54,382 bases of DNA from an uncultured Desulfuromonadales bacterium (GCA_945787465.1 CALZIZ010000004.1:592-54973); one strand, 5' to 3'; numbered from the stretch's first letter, positions 1-11,126 are shown. The notes: generated by a model from the sequence alone, not told the origin. Program-made: numbers and translations.

Positions 1-876
1 GCGGTTGAATATGGCTCAATATTCGCCCTTCTCGCGCCTTGCGGGTCGGGCGCATCGGCACCCTCGATCCGACGCAAGACTTCCGCCCGGCTGTACTAGA
101 AATTAGATGACTTCCCACGCTTATTATCCCCAAAGACGTTTTCGCCAACTTCCTCGAAACCCGCCAAACCTACAGATTAAAAAACGGCCAGTTTGAACTC
201 GCAAGGCCGTCTTATTTGTTGTGTCGAAATGTTTTCCAGCAGACTTTCAGCGCTTTTCACAATCCCTGCCTTCTGAGAATTTCCACCTAGCCTGGCGCCA
301 TCCATATACCCCCAGAAAACGACGAATGGCCCTATCCGTTTCCGTTTGGATTTAGTTTGTTTCCATCCGAAATCTATGGATGGAACCAGGAGGCTGTCCG
401 ACAATCGATGACCGGCTACAAACCCAGCTGCTTGGCCCATATTTCGGCTCCTTTTCGGCTCCTTTTCGGCCCATAGCTTCGGCTATGAGCTCTCAAACGA
501 GCCAATATTCTGTTCTCAAGCTTCTGGATTTTCGCTTCGGTCCTTATTGTCGGATAGCCCCCTAGGGCCGTTTTCATATAGGAAACGAGTTCTTCCAAAA
601 GGTAAACAATATCGGGGGCTTGCGCGGAGACTTACTTGGCACGTCGCACAAGCAAAGCCACAGATTGACGCCGGGATTGCGGAAATGGGCCGTCTCCGGA
701 TGAAAACTAGTTTATGTCGTGGGTTGTGAGGATGCCCTCCCCCGCAACGGACAAGGGGAAGACACGAACCTTCCGGTTCAACGCCTATATGCTACGACTG
801 ACTGTGTCTGTGATCAGATATGCCACTTCACCCCGTCAGACTCTTTTACGTATTCAACGGCACTGGAGCAGAACAA
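1..876. other. Gene-free left edge with one repeat element
   Basis: No convincing gene was found here. The short open frames lack a ribosome binding site and do not resemble any protein family I recognise. The only clear structure is the inverted-repeat-ended element at 386-566. Bases 1-385 and 567-876 may be decayed sequence, but I can name no parent gene. Confidence 0.6.
386..566 (+). repeat. MITE-like repeat, family R1, copy 1
   Basis: The element of about 181 bp is bounded by inverted ends, AGGAGGCTGTCCGACAAT on the left and its complement with two changes on the right. The inside matches the reverse complement of the copy at 5692-5838, including a hairpin around GAGCTC and GGCTATGA. This copy carries about 34 extra bases made of repeated TTTTCGGCTCC units. 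No transposase is nearby, so it looks like a non-autonomous miniature element. Confidence 0.8.
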
Positions 877-1163
877 ATGATCGATTTCATTCAACAATTC
901 AATCCTGTTACGCAGGCTTTTTTTCCACTCTTTTCACCTGGGGAATAACTGCTGCGGGTGCGGCACTGGTCTTTTTCAAAAGGACGATTAATCCGAGACA
1001 TCTGGATTCAATGCTCGGCTTTGCAGCCGGGGCGATGATTTTTGTCGTGGTGGAAGAACTGATCCCTGAATCTCAGCGAATCTATGAAAATATCGATCTG
1101 GTCACTATGTCAACTATGGCCGGTTTTTCGGTGATGATGATTCTTGATGTGGCATTGGGCTGA
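877..1163 (+). pseudogene. ZIP-family metal transporter remnant (frameshift plus internal deletion)
   Basis: The ATG at 877 opens MIDFIQQFNPVTQAFF. The natural continuation, STLFTWGITAAGAALVFF, lies in another frame, so a frameshift falls in the run of seven T at about 919-925. The later frame goes straight from the end of the second membrane helix (LDSMLGFAAGAMI) into the C-terminal segment VVVEELIPESQ and ends in the normal C-terminus LDVALG. Intact family members (GufA/ZupT-like, roughly 250-270 residues) have the FAAG-MI motif twice, near TM2 and again before the EELIPE segment. Everything between, including the metal-binding helices, is missing. What remains cannot be a working divalent-metal importer. 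Confidence 0.85.
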
Positions 1164-1170
1164 TAGCCAA

Positions 1171-1340
1171 TTAACCCAGATCCGCGGGAGCGGGGTGGAT
1201 AAGGAGTGTAAGTGCTTGGCCTGAATAAGTGTTTCGAAAAATCTGAGGCGCACCCACAGGTTCGTCGGTGATTTATTGAATGCTTAGGCAGGTCAATGAC
1301 TTGCGTTATTGCCCGGTCAGAACCCAGGGGGTCAGGTTAA
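1171..1340 (+). repeat. Interspersed repeat, family R2, copy A
   Basis: The element of about 170 bp starts TTAACCCAGATCCGCGGGAG and ends GGTCAGGTTAA, imperfect inverted ends. It is alignable along its whole length with 23043-23214; shared blocks include GTGTAAGTGCTTGGCCTGAA and TATTGCCCGGTCAGA. It sits 8 bp after the ZIP remnant stop and 9 bp before the uvrA stop, filling the gap. Confidence 0.8.
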
Positions 1341-1349
1341 AAACAGCCA

Positions 1350-4163
<2,814 letters not shown>

Positions 4164-4258
4164 GGCAGGACCGTGATTGGTTGCTGGTGATTGGTGATTG
4201 GGAAAACCGCAAAATCCTGAAGACGGTTTCTCGCCCCTTTGCCGGAGATTGGTGGCCT

Positions 4259-4371
4259 GTAGGGGCGCCCCTTGTGGGTGCCCGCATTAGACACCCCTTG
4301 TGGGTGCTCGCGATGGGTATCCCTTGTGCGCCCCCCCCCCGAACACGGGCAGGCACAAGACCTGCCCCTAC
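4259..4371. repeat. Palindrome-ended repeat, family R4
   Basis: The ends are GTAGGGGCGCCCCTTGTGGG on the left and CAAGACCTGCCCCTAC on the right. Inside, CCCTTGTG recurs three times in a row, followed by a run of ten C. The type resembles the widespread GTAGGGGCG intergenic repeats of bacteria (from memory). Its right tip supplies the TAG stop of pdxA at 4368-4370. Confidence 0.75.
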
Positions 4372-5372
4372 GGCAGGTTTTCCGCCATTTTTTCCGCCAT
4401 CCGCACCGCCGCGACCAGACTCGCTTCGCTCGCCTTGCCGGTGCCGGCCAGATCGTAGGCGGTGCCGTGATCGACGCTTGTGCGCACGATGGGCAGCCCC
4501 AGGGTGACGTTGACGCCGTCCTCGAAGTGCAGCAGCTTAAGCGGAATCAGCCCCTGGTCGTGGTACATGCAGACCACCGCATCATAGGCGCCGCGCACCG
4601 CGAAGTGGAAGAGGGTGTCGGCGCTGTGGGGGCCGCTGGCCGCGATGCCCTCACGGCAGGCGGCATCAATGGCCGGGACGATCAGCCGCTGCTCCTCGTC
4701 GCCGAACAGGCCCGCTTCGCCGGCATGGGGATTGAGGGCGAGCACCGCGATACGCGGCCGCTTGAGGGCAAAGAAACGTTTGAAGCTGGCGTCGGTGATG
4801 CGGATCGTCTCTAAGATCTCGGCGCCGGTAAGGGCCTTAGGCACCTCGCTGAGCGCCAGGTGGGTGGTGACCAGGCAGACCTTGAGGCGCTCGCCGGCGA
4901 GCATCATCACCACCTTGTCGATGCCGCAGCGCTTGGCGAGCAGCTCGGTGTGACCGGGAAACTCGTAACCGGCGGCGTTGATCGCCGCCTTGTTGATCGG
5001 CGCGGTGACCATCCCCGCAGCCTCTTTGGAAAGGCAACGGGCGCAGGCCCACTCGATGTAGTCGACCATCGCCCGGCCGCAGTCCAGGGTCGGCTGGCCG
5101 TATGCCAGATCGGAGCAGGGCAGGGCGGAGAGGGCCTTGAGCTCCAGGGTGCGCCCGGCAACCGAAAGGCGGTGGCTTGCAAGACCTTCGGTCTCGCAGA
5201 TGGTGCATTCGGCCCCCAGGACGCCGGCGGCGCGCTGCAGCACCCCCGCATCGCCTGCCACCAGAAGGGGGCGGGAGAGGCCGTCGAAGGCCCCGTTGAC
5301 GAGGGCCTGGATGATGATCTCGGGACCGACCCCGGTGGGATCGCCCATGGTCAGAATGAGTGGTCGGATCAC
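4368..5372 (-). CDS. pdxA: 4-hydroxythreonine-4-phosphate dehydrogenase
   Basis: PdxA oxidises 4-phosphohydroxy-L-threonine with NAD in the DXP-dependent pathway to pyridoxal 5'-phosphate. The 334 residues fit the family. Recognisable parts are the N-terminal TMGDPTGVGPEI, the PGHTELLA metal-ligand segment, VTTHLAL, LNPHAGE and MYHDQGL, then the C-terminal VRTSVDHGTAYDLAG motif. The start codon is GTG at 5372, with GAGGA about 6 bases upstream. The stop codon lies inside the tip of the adjacent repeat, so the last few residues (after AEK-MAENLP) may have been set by that insertion. Confidence 0.95.
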   Translation of the reverse strand: MIRPLILTMGDPTGVGPEIIIQALVNGAFDGLSRPLLVAGDAGVLQRAAGVLGAECTICETEGLASHRLSVAGRTLELKALSALPCSDLAYGQPTLDCGRAMVDYIEWACARCLSKEAAGMVTAPINKAAINAAGYEFPGHTELLAKRCGIDKVVMMLAGERLKVCLVTTHLALSEVPKALTGAEILETIRITDASFKRFFALKRPRIAVLALNPHAGEAGLFGDEEQRLIVPAIDAACREGIAASGPHSADTLFHFAVRGAYDAVVCMYHDQGLIPLKLLHFEDGVNVTLGLPIVRTSVDHGTAYDLAGTGKASEASLVAAVRMAEKMAENLP

Positions 5373-5578
5373 GGTGTCCTCGTAAAAAGCAAAGAACTAT
5401 CATAACTTATCTGCCCGAAGTCTGACAACTGCAATTGGGATGGGGCAGTTTGGGCCCGCTAGGATCCGCTACTCTAAACAACCCACTGCTGATTTGCCCC
5501 TCTCCTTGGAGGCAAAGACAAAACCCTCGGGTCCCGTTTTGGACAGCCGCAAAGAAAACGAATCGTAACTATTCAGTA

Positions 5579-5621
5579 GGTTTGAATAAGTTTTTCAAAA
5601 AATCTGAGCTGCACCCATAGG
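5579..5621 (+). repeat. Fragment of repeat family R2
   Basis: GAATAAGTTTTTCAAAAAATCTGAGCTGCACCCATAGG-type sequence matches the inner part of copies at 1171-1340 and 23043-23214. The terminal sequences are missing, so this is a truncated relic. Confidence 0.65.
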
Positions 5622-5691
5622 AAGTAAGGGGCGCTAAAGGCAAGACCCTCTTTCAGCTTCAGGATTTCTCTGGATGACTCGGGATTTAACA

Positions 5692-5838
5692 CCCAGGAGG
5701 CTGTCCGACAATAAGGGCCGAAGCGAAAATCCAGAAGCTTGAGAACAGATTTTGGCTCGTTTGAGAGCTCATAGCCGTAGCTATGGGCCGAAAAGCTGGG
5801 TTTGTAGCCGGTCATGGATTGTCGGACAGCCTCCTAGG
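5692..5838 (-). repeat. MITE-like repeat, family R1, copy 2
   Basis: The element is 147 bp with near-perfect terminal inverted repeats AGGAGGCTGTCCGACAAT and ATTGTCGGACAGCCTCCT. The inside matches copy 1 (386-566) in the opposite orientation and lacks its 34-base expansion. It contains an internal dyad around GAGCTCATAGCC and GGCTATGGGCC-type arms. It has no coding capacity. Confidence 0.85.
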
Positions 5839-5911
5839 AATTTTGTCCTGATCCGGGTCATCCTGAGGTTGATCATTGGTCTATTCTTTGAGCCGTCATT
5901 GCACCATTTCT

Positions 5912-5990
5912 CCGTTCGGCCTGAGCCTGTCGAAGGCCCTGCCTACACCTGAGGATAAAATGATGCTTCGACAAGCTCAGCATGAACGGG
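5912..5990. repeat. Inverted-arm intergenic repeat, family R5
   Basis: The left arm reads CCGTTCGGCCTGAGCCTGTC and the right arm GCTTCGACAAGCTCAGCATG, complementary over most of their length. From memory, this is a very common bacterial intergenic palindrome type. It is noncoding and could fold as a large hairpin in a transcript. Confidence 0.7.
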
Positions 5991-5996
5991 CACTAG

Positions 5997-6092
5997 GGGT
6001 AGGTTGGGTTGAGGAACGAAGAACCCCAACAGGTGGTTAAAAACCGGCCATCTGTTGGGTCCGTCGCTGCACTCCTTGACCCAAACTACCCC
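5997..6092. repeat. Palindrome-ended repeat, family R3, copy 1
   Basis: It starts GGGTAGGTTGGGTTGAGGAA and ends GACCCAAACTACCCC, with ACCCCAAC and TGTTGGGT inside and TCCGTCGCTGC between. A second copy is at 15976-16067. The right tip carries the TAG stop codon of yaeQ (6086-6088). Confidence 0.8.
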
Positions 6093-6646
6093 CTCAAGGG
6101 AGAAGGATTTTCCCCAAGAAGCAAGTCAAGGGGGCCTTCGAGCCCTTCATCAGCCAGGGTGAGATAGAGCGTCCCCTCGGTACGGGTGAGGGTCCAGTCG
6201 ATGCCCCGCTTCAGGCGGGTGACGAGCTGCTCCAGAAACTCCTGCTCGAGACCGAAGACGCTGAGATTCTTCACCCGGGCCAGGCGCTCCAGCTGGGCGG
6301 CCTCCCAGCGCCAACGGCCGCTGCCGCAGGCAAAGAGCACCACCTGCTCTGCATGGCGCGCCGCCTTGACCAGGCGCTCAGCCTCGGGCAGCCCCACCTC
6401 CAGCCACAGCAGCACCCGGCCGTCGGGGCCCTTGAGCCACAGGTCGGGCTCGTCGCCGGCGCAGATCCCCTTGGTAAAGACGAGCCCCTCCTGGTAACAG
6501 AGGGCGTAGGCGAGCAGCCGCGCCACCAGGCGTTCGGGTTTTTCCGAAGGATGCTGGGCGACGGTGACCTGCAGATGCTCGTAGCAGTTGCGATCGAGAT
6601 CCGAGAGCTGGATCGAGGCGCGGTAGATGGTCGGTGGCAGGGCCAT
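6086..6646 (-). CDS. yaeQ: YaeQ family protein
   Basis: This 186-residue protein matches the YaeQ family (E. coli YaeQ about 181). Shared features are the opening MALPPTIYRA, SDLDRNCYE, HPSEKPERLVARLLAYAL, LVFTKGICAGDEPDLWLK and LWLEVGLP. The family has a PD-(D/E)XK nuclease-like fold, and the acidic positions in DEPDLWLKG...LWLEVG are present. The exact biochemical role is not known. It starts at ATG 6646 and is divergent from the response-regulator gene. Its last residues (PSPLRG) and stop run into a repeat element, so the natural C-terminus may have been altered. Confidence 0.92.
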   Translation of the reverse strand: MALPPTIYRASIQLSDLDRNCYEHLQVTVAQHPSEKPERLVARLLAYALCYQEGLVFTKGICAGDEPDLWLKGPDGRVLLWLEVGLPEAERLVKAARHAEQVVLFACGSGRWRWEAAQLERLARVKNLSVFGLEQEFLEQLVTRLKRGIDWTLTRTEGTLYLTLADEGLEGPLDLLLGENPSPLRG

Positions 6647-6991
6647 AGTGGAAATATACCTTTCTGATCAACATGATCTTAGGCCATGTCGTCGCCCAAT
6701 GATTGTCATCCCCGAGTGATTCTATCGGGGATCCAGTTTTTTGGTCTCTAAAAACTAAATTCCCGCCCAAAAACGTCGCGGGAATGACGGTTCTAGAAAT
6801 ATTTTACGGTCTTTCTTTTGACTGAAGCAATCGGCCATTCAGATTTGCAACCAGAACAGCATACCGAGCCGCAACAACCAGTGCCAGGATTAAACCTGTA
6901 TCCGTGAGTTCTGATCGGAAAATTGTTGTTATAATTCTAATCTATTTGCCGAAACTCCGCTATACCACCCCTTGCCCCCGGAGGCCCCACA
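6647..6991. other. Divergent yaeQ / response-regulator gap
   Basis: The gap holds an R6-type repeat (6705-6790) and, closer to the response regulator, a TATAAT box at 6930-6935. I see no matching -35 hexamer at a good distance. No coding sequence was found. Confidence 0.6.
6705..6790. repeat. Inverted-arm intergenic repeat, family R6
   Basis: GTCATCCCCGAGTGATTCTA, then CGGGGATCCAG, closing with CGCGGGAATGACGG. The outer arms GTCAT/ATGAC and CCCCG/CGGGG pair. This is a common bacterial intergenic repeat type, by memory. It is noncoding. Confidence 0.65.
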
Positions 6992-7699
6992 TTGAACCCA
7001 AGCGACCTTGCCGGCCCGGTCCTGATCGTCGAGGACGACCCCAACACCTCCTCCCTGGTTGCGACCTACCTGCAACGCGAGGGCTTTAAAACCCTGGCCG
7101 CTTACGACGGCGAGCAGGCACTGGAGGCAGCTCGCCGCAAGAACCCCGGCTTTGTGATCCTCGACCTGATGCTGCCCAAGGTCGACGGCTGGGAGATCTG
7201 CCGCGAGCTGCGTAAGGTCTCCGATGTCCCTATCCTGATGCTCACCGCCCGCGAAGAGGAGATCGACCGGGTGCTGGGGCTCTCGCTGGGAGCTGACGAT
7301 TACGTCGTCAAGCCCTTCAGCCCCCGCGAGCTGGTGGAACGGGTCAAGGCGATCCTGCGCCGGGCACGGCCTGCGCCGCGAAACGAAGAGGTGCTGCGCT
7401 ACGGCGAGCTGCAGCTCGACCCGCAGAAGCACCGGGTCAGCCTCGCCGGGCAAACGGTGGAGCTGACGGCCGCCGAGTACAAGCTGCTGCACGCCCTGAT
7501 GCGCGCCCCGGGGCGGGTCTTTTCCCGCGAAGAGCTGCTCAACCACTTCTACCAGCACGGCGAAACGGTCGTCGACCGGGTCATTGACGTGCATATTGGC
7601 AAACTGCGGCAGAAGATCGAGGCAACCCCCTCAAGGCCCCGCTACATCCTCACCGTGCGCGGGTTCGGCTACCGGTTTGCCGATGAGGACGAGGCATGA
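6992..7699 (+). CDS. OmpR-family response regulator
   Basis: This is a DNA-binding response regulator of 235 residues. The receiver domain (about 9-122) shows the acidic pair VEDD, the phospho-acceptor aspartate in VILDLMLP, the conserved T of MLTARE and the lysine of VVKPFSP. The C-terminal winged helix (about 135-232) contains LTAAEYKLLHAL, VDRVIDVHIGKLRQK and VRGFGYRF. The start is TTG at 6992, with GGAGG about 7 bases upstream. It overlaps the kinase gene by 4 bases (ATGA), so the two are translated together. It looks most like BaeR/CpxR-type regulators, but the target genes cannot be named from family alone; the neighbouring msrBA genes are the best candidates. Confidence 0.95.
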   Translation: MNPSDLAGPVLIVEDDPNTSSLVATYLQREGFKTLAAYDGEQALEAARRKNPGFVILDLMLPKVDGWEICRELRKVSDVPILMLTAREEEIDRVLGLSLGADDYVVKPFSPRELVERVKAILRRARPAPRNEEVLRYGELQLDPQKHRVSLAGQTVELTAAEYKLLHALMRAPGRVFSREELLNHFYQHGETVVDRVIDVHIGKLRQKIEATPSRPRYILTVRGFGYRFADEDEA

Positions 7700-8763
7700 A
7701 GCTGCGCCTGCTCGGGAAACTGCTGCTGGTCAACATCCTGCCGGTGATCGGGGTCATCATCCTGGTCATCTGGCTGGCCATCGATCAGCTTGCAGCCGAT
7801 TACTTCATGGTGCTGATGGACAAGTACGACGTCTCGCCCACCGACACCCACCAGATGTTTCTGGACGCCGTGCACCGCTACCTGCTCTGGGCGAGCCTGG
7901 CCGCCCTGGCCCTGGCCCTGCTGCTGAGTTACCTGCTGACCCGCAGGGTGCTGCGCCCCCTCTCACAGATGACAGCGATTACCCGGGAGCTCGCCGCGGG
8001 GAGCTTTTCCGGGCGGGTCGAGGTCAGCTCCACCGACGAGATCGGCGAACTGGGCCTGGCCTTCAACCGCATGGCCGACAGCCTTGAGCAGCTCGAGCAG
8101 CTGCGCAAGACCATGGTCGCCGATGTCGCCCACGAGCTGCGCACGCCCTTGACCAACCTGCGCGGCTACCTCGAGGCCCTGAGCGACAAGGTCGTTCCCC
8201 CTTCAAAAGAGACCTTCGGCATGCTCGAGGAGGAAACCCTGCGCCTGGTCCACCTGGTAGAGGATCTGCAGCAGCTCGCCAGGGCCGATGCCGCAAGGGC
8301 CTTTTTGCACCGCCAGCCCCTCTTGCTGCAGGAACTGATCGAGCAGATGCTTGCGCTCTACGGGCCCAATTTTCAGGCCAAGCAGATCAGCGTTCAAACC
8401 AGCTTCGCCGCAGGGTCAGAACTAGTGAAGGCCGATCGGGACAAGCTGCTTCAGGCGCTGCGCAACCTGATCGAAAACGCCTGGAAGTACACCCCGCCCC
8501 AAGGGACGGTCAGCGTATCGACCCAGGGCGTTTCCCAGGGTATCCGGGTGATTATTGCCAATAGCGGCGAGGGGATCGCCGCAAAAGACCTGCCGTTTAT
8601 TTTCGAACGTTTCTTCCGCACCGACCGCTCCCGCTCCCGCCAGGCCGGAGGCGCCGGCATTGGACTTGCCATCGTCAAGGAGCTGATCGAAGCCCACGGC
8701 GGCAGGGTCGGCGCCGAAAGCTCCGGCGGCGAAACCCGGGTCTGGTTCATCCTGCCGGCATGA
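7696..8763 (+). CDS. Sensor histidine kinase, BaeS/CpxA-like
   Basis: This is a membrane kinase of 355 residues, the partner of the preceding regulator. Two transmembrane segments (about 9-32 and 55-78) flank a very short periplasmic stretch of roughly 22 residues. A HAMP domain follows (RRVLRPLSQM...SSTDEIGELGLAFN). The histidine box is VADVAHELRTPLTNL, the ATP-binding N box NLIENAWKYTP, and the glycine boxes NSGEGI and GAGIGLAIVKELIEAHGG. The small sensor loop suggests that membrane or protein-partner signals are sensed rather than a large ligand. It is followed after 164 bp by exported msrB and msrA. Confidence 0.95.
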   Translation: MKLRLLGKLLLVNILPVIGVIILVIWLAIDQLAADYFMVLMDKYDVSPTDTHQMFLDAVHRYLLWASLAALALALLLSYLLTRRVLRPLSQMTAITRELAAGSFSGRVEVSSTDEIGELGLAFNRMADSLEQLEQLRKTMVADVAHELRTPLTNLRGYLEALSDKVVPPSKETFGMLEEETLRLVHLVEDLQQLARADAARAFLHRQPLLLQELIEQMLALYGPNFQAKQISVQTSFAAGSELVKADRDKLLQALRNLIENAWKYTPPQGTVSVSTQGVSQGIRVIIANSGEGIAAKDLPFIFERFFRTDRSRSRQAGGAGIGLAIVKELIEAHGGRVGAESSGGETRVWFILPA

Positions 8764-8776
8764 GGGCCCGTGACGC

Positions 8777-8795
8777 TCTTTACCGAATCTTTACC
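8777..8795 (+). promoter_or_regulatory. Tandem TCTTTACC repeats, possible response-regulator site
   Basis: Two exact TCTTTACC copies start 11 bp apart (8777 and 8788), one helical turn. This spacing is typical of sites for OmpR-type regulators, which bind tandem half-sites. They lie between the kinase stop and msrB. The placement suggests that the upstream two-component system controls msrBA. This is inference from spacing and context only. Confidence 0.45.
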
Positions 8796-8927
8796 TGGCC
8801 GATATCCCCCCTTTAAGCCGCGTTGCTATGTTGCTCCTACCCTCTAACAAAACCCCTGGAGCCGGTGGTAAAATGACGACAGAGGTAAAACACTGGACTA
8901 TCTCCGGGCAACACCGCAAGGAGAGCA

Positions 8928-9458
8928 ATGATGAGATACCCCGCACTTTTCTTCAGCCTGCTGGCAGCCCTGCTGCTGAGCTTCGGCACAGCCGCTGCGG
9001 CAGAGCACACCCTGAAAGTCTACTCCGCCCAAAAGGGGACCTATGTCATGACCGAAAAAATCGTCAAAACCCAGGACGAGTGGAAAAAACAGCTCTCTCC
9101 CGAGCAGTACAACATCCTGCGCGAGAAGGGGACCGAACGGGCCTTTAGCGGCAAGTACTGGAACAACCACAACCATGGCATCTACCGCTGCGCAGCCTGC
9201 GGCCTGGAACTTTTCAGCTCAAGCACCAAGTACGATTCGGGGACCGGCTGGCCGAGCTTTACCGCGCCGGTGGCCGATGAGAACGTGGCGACAGAAAACG
9301 ACGACAGCTGGTTCATGCGCCGCACCGAGGTCCATTGCCCCCGCTGCGGCGGCCACCTCGGACACGTCTTCAGCGACGGCCCCGGGGCTCAGGGGCTGCG
9401 GTACTGCATCAACTCGGCCTCCCTTGACTTCGTCGAACAGAAGGAGGAGAAGCGATGA
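8928..9458 (+). CDS. msrB: Exported peptide-methionine (R)-S-oxide reductase
   Basis: MsrB reduces methionine R-sulfoxide in damaged proteins. The 176-residue protein begins with a signal peptide (about 1-25, ending AAAA-E), so it acts outside the cytoplasm. The MsrB domain starts near residue 47. It carries two zinc CxxC pairs (CAAC and CPRC), the GTGWPSF substrate motif and the catalytic cysteine in RYCINSASL. The SD AAGGAG precedes two possible ATG codons, 8928 or 8931. The gene overlaps msrA by 4 bases, so the two reductases are made together and cover both sulfoxide stereoisomers. Confidence 0.95.
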   Translation: MMRYPALFFSLLAALLLSFGTAAAAEHTLKVYSAQKGTYVMTEKIVKTQDEWKKQLSPEQYNILREKGTERAFSGKYWNNHNHGIYRCAACGLELFSSSTKYDSGTGWPSFTAPVADENVATENDDSWFMRRTEVHCPRCGGHLGHVFSDGPGAQGLRYCINSASLDFVEQKEEKR

Positions 9459-10084
9459 GAGGGTTCACCGCGATACTGCTGGCGCTGCTGACTCTGGGCG
9501 CGGTCGGCGCCTGGGGTGAACCGCCGGGGCAGCGGATGAGCGAGAAGACTTCCGGGCAGGAGCGGGCGATCTTCGCCGGCGGTTGTTTCTGGTGCATGGA
9601 ACACCCCTTCGAAAAGCTGGACGGGGTACATGCGGCGATCTCGGGCTACACCGGGGGCGAGAAGGCTCAGCCGAGCTACAAGGAGGTCTCTGCCGGCCGA
9701 ACCGGCCACACCGAGGCGGTGGAAATCAGCTTCGACCCGGCCCGGGTCAGCTATGAAGAGCTGCTCAAGGTCTTCTGGATGAATATCGATCCCACCGACG
9801 GCGGCGGCCAGTTCGTCGACCGTGGCAGCCAGTACCGCTCGGGGATCTACTACCTCGACGAAAACCAGCGGCAGCAGGCCGAGGCATCGAAGGATAATCT
9901 CGCAAAATCGGGGCGGCTGCCCGGGCCGATCGTCACCGAAATCACCCCCGCCTCGACCTTCTACCCGGCCGAGGAGTATCACCAGGATTATTACCGCAAA
10001 AACCCGATCCGCTACAAATTCTACCGCTACGGCTCGGGCCGCGACCAGTTTCTCGACAAGGTCTGGGGCAAGGAGCGGGGTTAA
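9455..10084 (+). CDS. msrA: Exported peptide-methionine (S)-S-oxide reductase
   Basis: MsrA reduces methionine S-sulfoxide. In 209 residues, a hydrophobic signal segment (about 4-22) precedes the catalytic domain, whose active site is GGCFWCME at about 43-50. Further family marks are [21 protein letters not shown] and [12 protein letters not shown]. The gene starts with ATG overlapping the msrB stop. The pair, directly downstream of a two-component system, suggests an inducible repair system for oxidised envelope proteins. A strong terminator follows, although its T tract favours the opposite strand. Confidence 0.95.
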   Translation: MRGFTAILLALLTLGAVGAWGEPPGQRMSEKTSGQERAIFAGGCFWCMEHPFEKLDGVHAAISGYTGGEKAQPSYKEVSAGRTGHTEAVEISFDPARVSYEELLKVFWMNIDPTDGGGQFVDRGSQYRSGIYYLDENQRQQAEASKDNLAKSGRLPGPIVTEITPASTFYPAEEYHQDYYRKNPIRYKFYRYGSGRDQFLDKVWGKERG

Positions 10085-10112
10085 GACCAATTCTGCATCC
10101 TGCTTCGGGCAT

Positions 10113-10142
10113 AAAAAAGCCCCGCCGGTTTTCCGGCGGGGC
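10113..10142 (-). terminator. Rho-independent terminator of the surA-like gene
   Basis: The stem is GCCCCGCCGG / CCGGCGGGGC with a TTTT loop (10119-10142). On the minus strand it is followed by six T (10113-10118). It lies 30 bp past the end of the minus-strand gene and also closes the converging msrA side, though without a T tract there. Confidence 0.85.
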
Positions 10143-10172
10143 AGGGGGGCTGCAACCATATGTGACAAACGG

Positions 10173-11126
10173 CTACTTGAGGCGGATGTCGATATGGGCG
10201 TTTTCTTTCAGGCCCGCGGCCCAGGCCTTGAAACCTTCCTCGGTCTTTTTATCCTTGATGGCCTTGGTGATTTCGTCCTTGACGGTGTCGAACTGGCGAA
10301 TTTTGCCGGCGCTTTTTTCTTCGACCTTGAGGATGTGAAAGCCTTCGGGGGTGGCGATCAGCTCGCTGATTTCGCCCTCGTTCAGATCGCGCACGGCACG
10401 GTCGAAGGAGGGGGTCAGCTCGCCTTCGGCAAAGGTGCCGAGGTCGCCCCCCTCGGCGCTTTTATCGGCCGAATAGGCCAGCAGCACGGTGTAAAAGTCC
10501 TCGCCGGCGCGCAGCCGCACCAGGGCCTCCTCGGCCTTAGTGCGCACCAGCTCGGTTTTGGCCGCGCCGGCCTTGGCGCCAAGCAAAAAACTGATGCGGC
10601 TCAGGCGCAGGTAGGGCTCCTCACGGTAATCGTCGATATGCTCGCGAAAGTACTCGCGCAGCTCCTGGTTGGTCACCTCGACCTTGCTCTTGACCTCGCG
10701 GCCGAGCAGCTTGAAGTGCTGGATCTGCTTAGCCAGGTTGTCCCGGTAGACTGTAAAGGGCATGCCCTGGGCCTCGAGAGCCTCCTTGAGCTGGCTGCGG
10801 GTCAGGTTGTTCTGGCGCTGCACATCATCGATGGCCGCATCGATCTCATCGTCGCTGACCGTCAGGCCCAGCTCTGTAACGCGCTGCTGAACCAGGGCCT
10901 CCTCGATTAATTTGCCAAGAGCGTCAAGGCTCAGGGCATGGCGCTGCTCTTCGCTGAGCTCGTCGAGGCGCCCGGCAGCTGAGGTGCGGCTTTCCAGGGC
11001 CTGGTCGATCTGGTAGGTGGTGATGATCTCGTCGTTGACGACGGCGGCGATGCGGTTAACGACCTCGGCCTGGGCCACTGCGGTCAGGGCAAGCAGTGCC
11101 GCCACCGCAAGCAGAATGCGTTTCAT
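10173..11126 (-). CDS. surA: SurA-like periplasmic peptidyl-prolyl isomerase/chaperone
   Basis: This 317-residue exported protein has a signal peptide at 1-20 (cleavage after AQA). The N-terminal SurA chaperone domain opens with VVNRIAAVVNDEIITTYQ. A single parvulin domain spans about residues 160-275, recognisable by LLAYSADKSAEGGDLGTF and PEGFHILKVEEK. E. coli SurA has two parvulin domains, so this is a short version. It probably helps fold outer-membrane proteins in the periplasm. It is in a row with the parvulin lipoprotein and mfd, all on the minus strand, as in Geobacter relatives (from memory). The gene symbol is by similarity. Confidence 0.85.
   Translation of the reverse strand: MKRILLAVAALLALTAVAQAEVVNRIAAVVNDEIITTYQIDQALESRTSAAGRLDELSEEQRHALSLDALGKLIEEALVQQRVTELGLTVSDDEIDAAIDDVQRQNNLTRSQLKEALEAQGMPFTVYRDNLAKQIQHFKLLGREVKSKVEVTNQELREYFREHIDDYREEPYLRLSRISFLLGAKAGAAKTELVRTKAEEALVRLRAGEDFYTVLLAYSADKSAEGGDLGTFAEGELTPSFDRAVRDLNEGEISELIATPEGFHILKVEEKSAGKIRQFDTVKDEITKAIKDKKTEEGFKAWAAGLKENAHIDIRLK

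Larger units (their letters stand above)
5373..6085. other. Repeat-packed gap between pdxA and yaeQ
   Basis: No gene was found here. The gap carries four repeats in a row: a fragment of R2 (5579-5621), R1 copy 2 (5692-5838), an R5 pair of inverted arms (5912-5990) and R3 copy 1 (5997-6092). Bases 5405-5578 show no structure I can name. The spacing suggests repeated insertion at one tolerated site. Confidence 0.75.

Noticed and set aside
714-876. N-terminal extension of the ZIP remnant frame to 714
   Set aside because: The residues before STLFTWGI do not match the family. The true N-terminus (MIDFIQQFNP) starts at 877 in another frame.
4331-4340. Run of ten C as a phase-variable tract
   Set aside because: It lies in an intergenic repeat, not in a gene or a recognisable promoter spacer, so there is no reading frame or promoter to switch.
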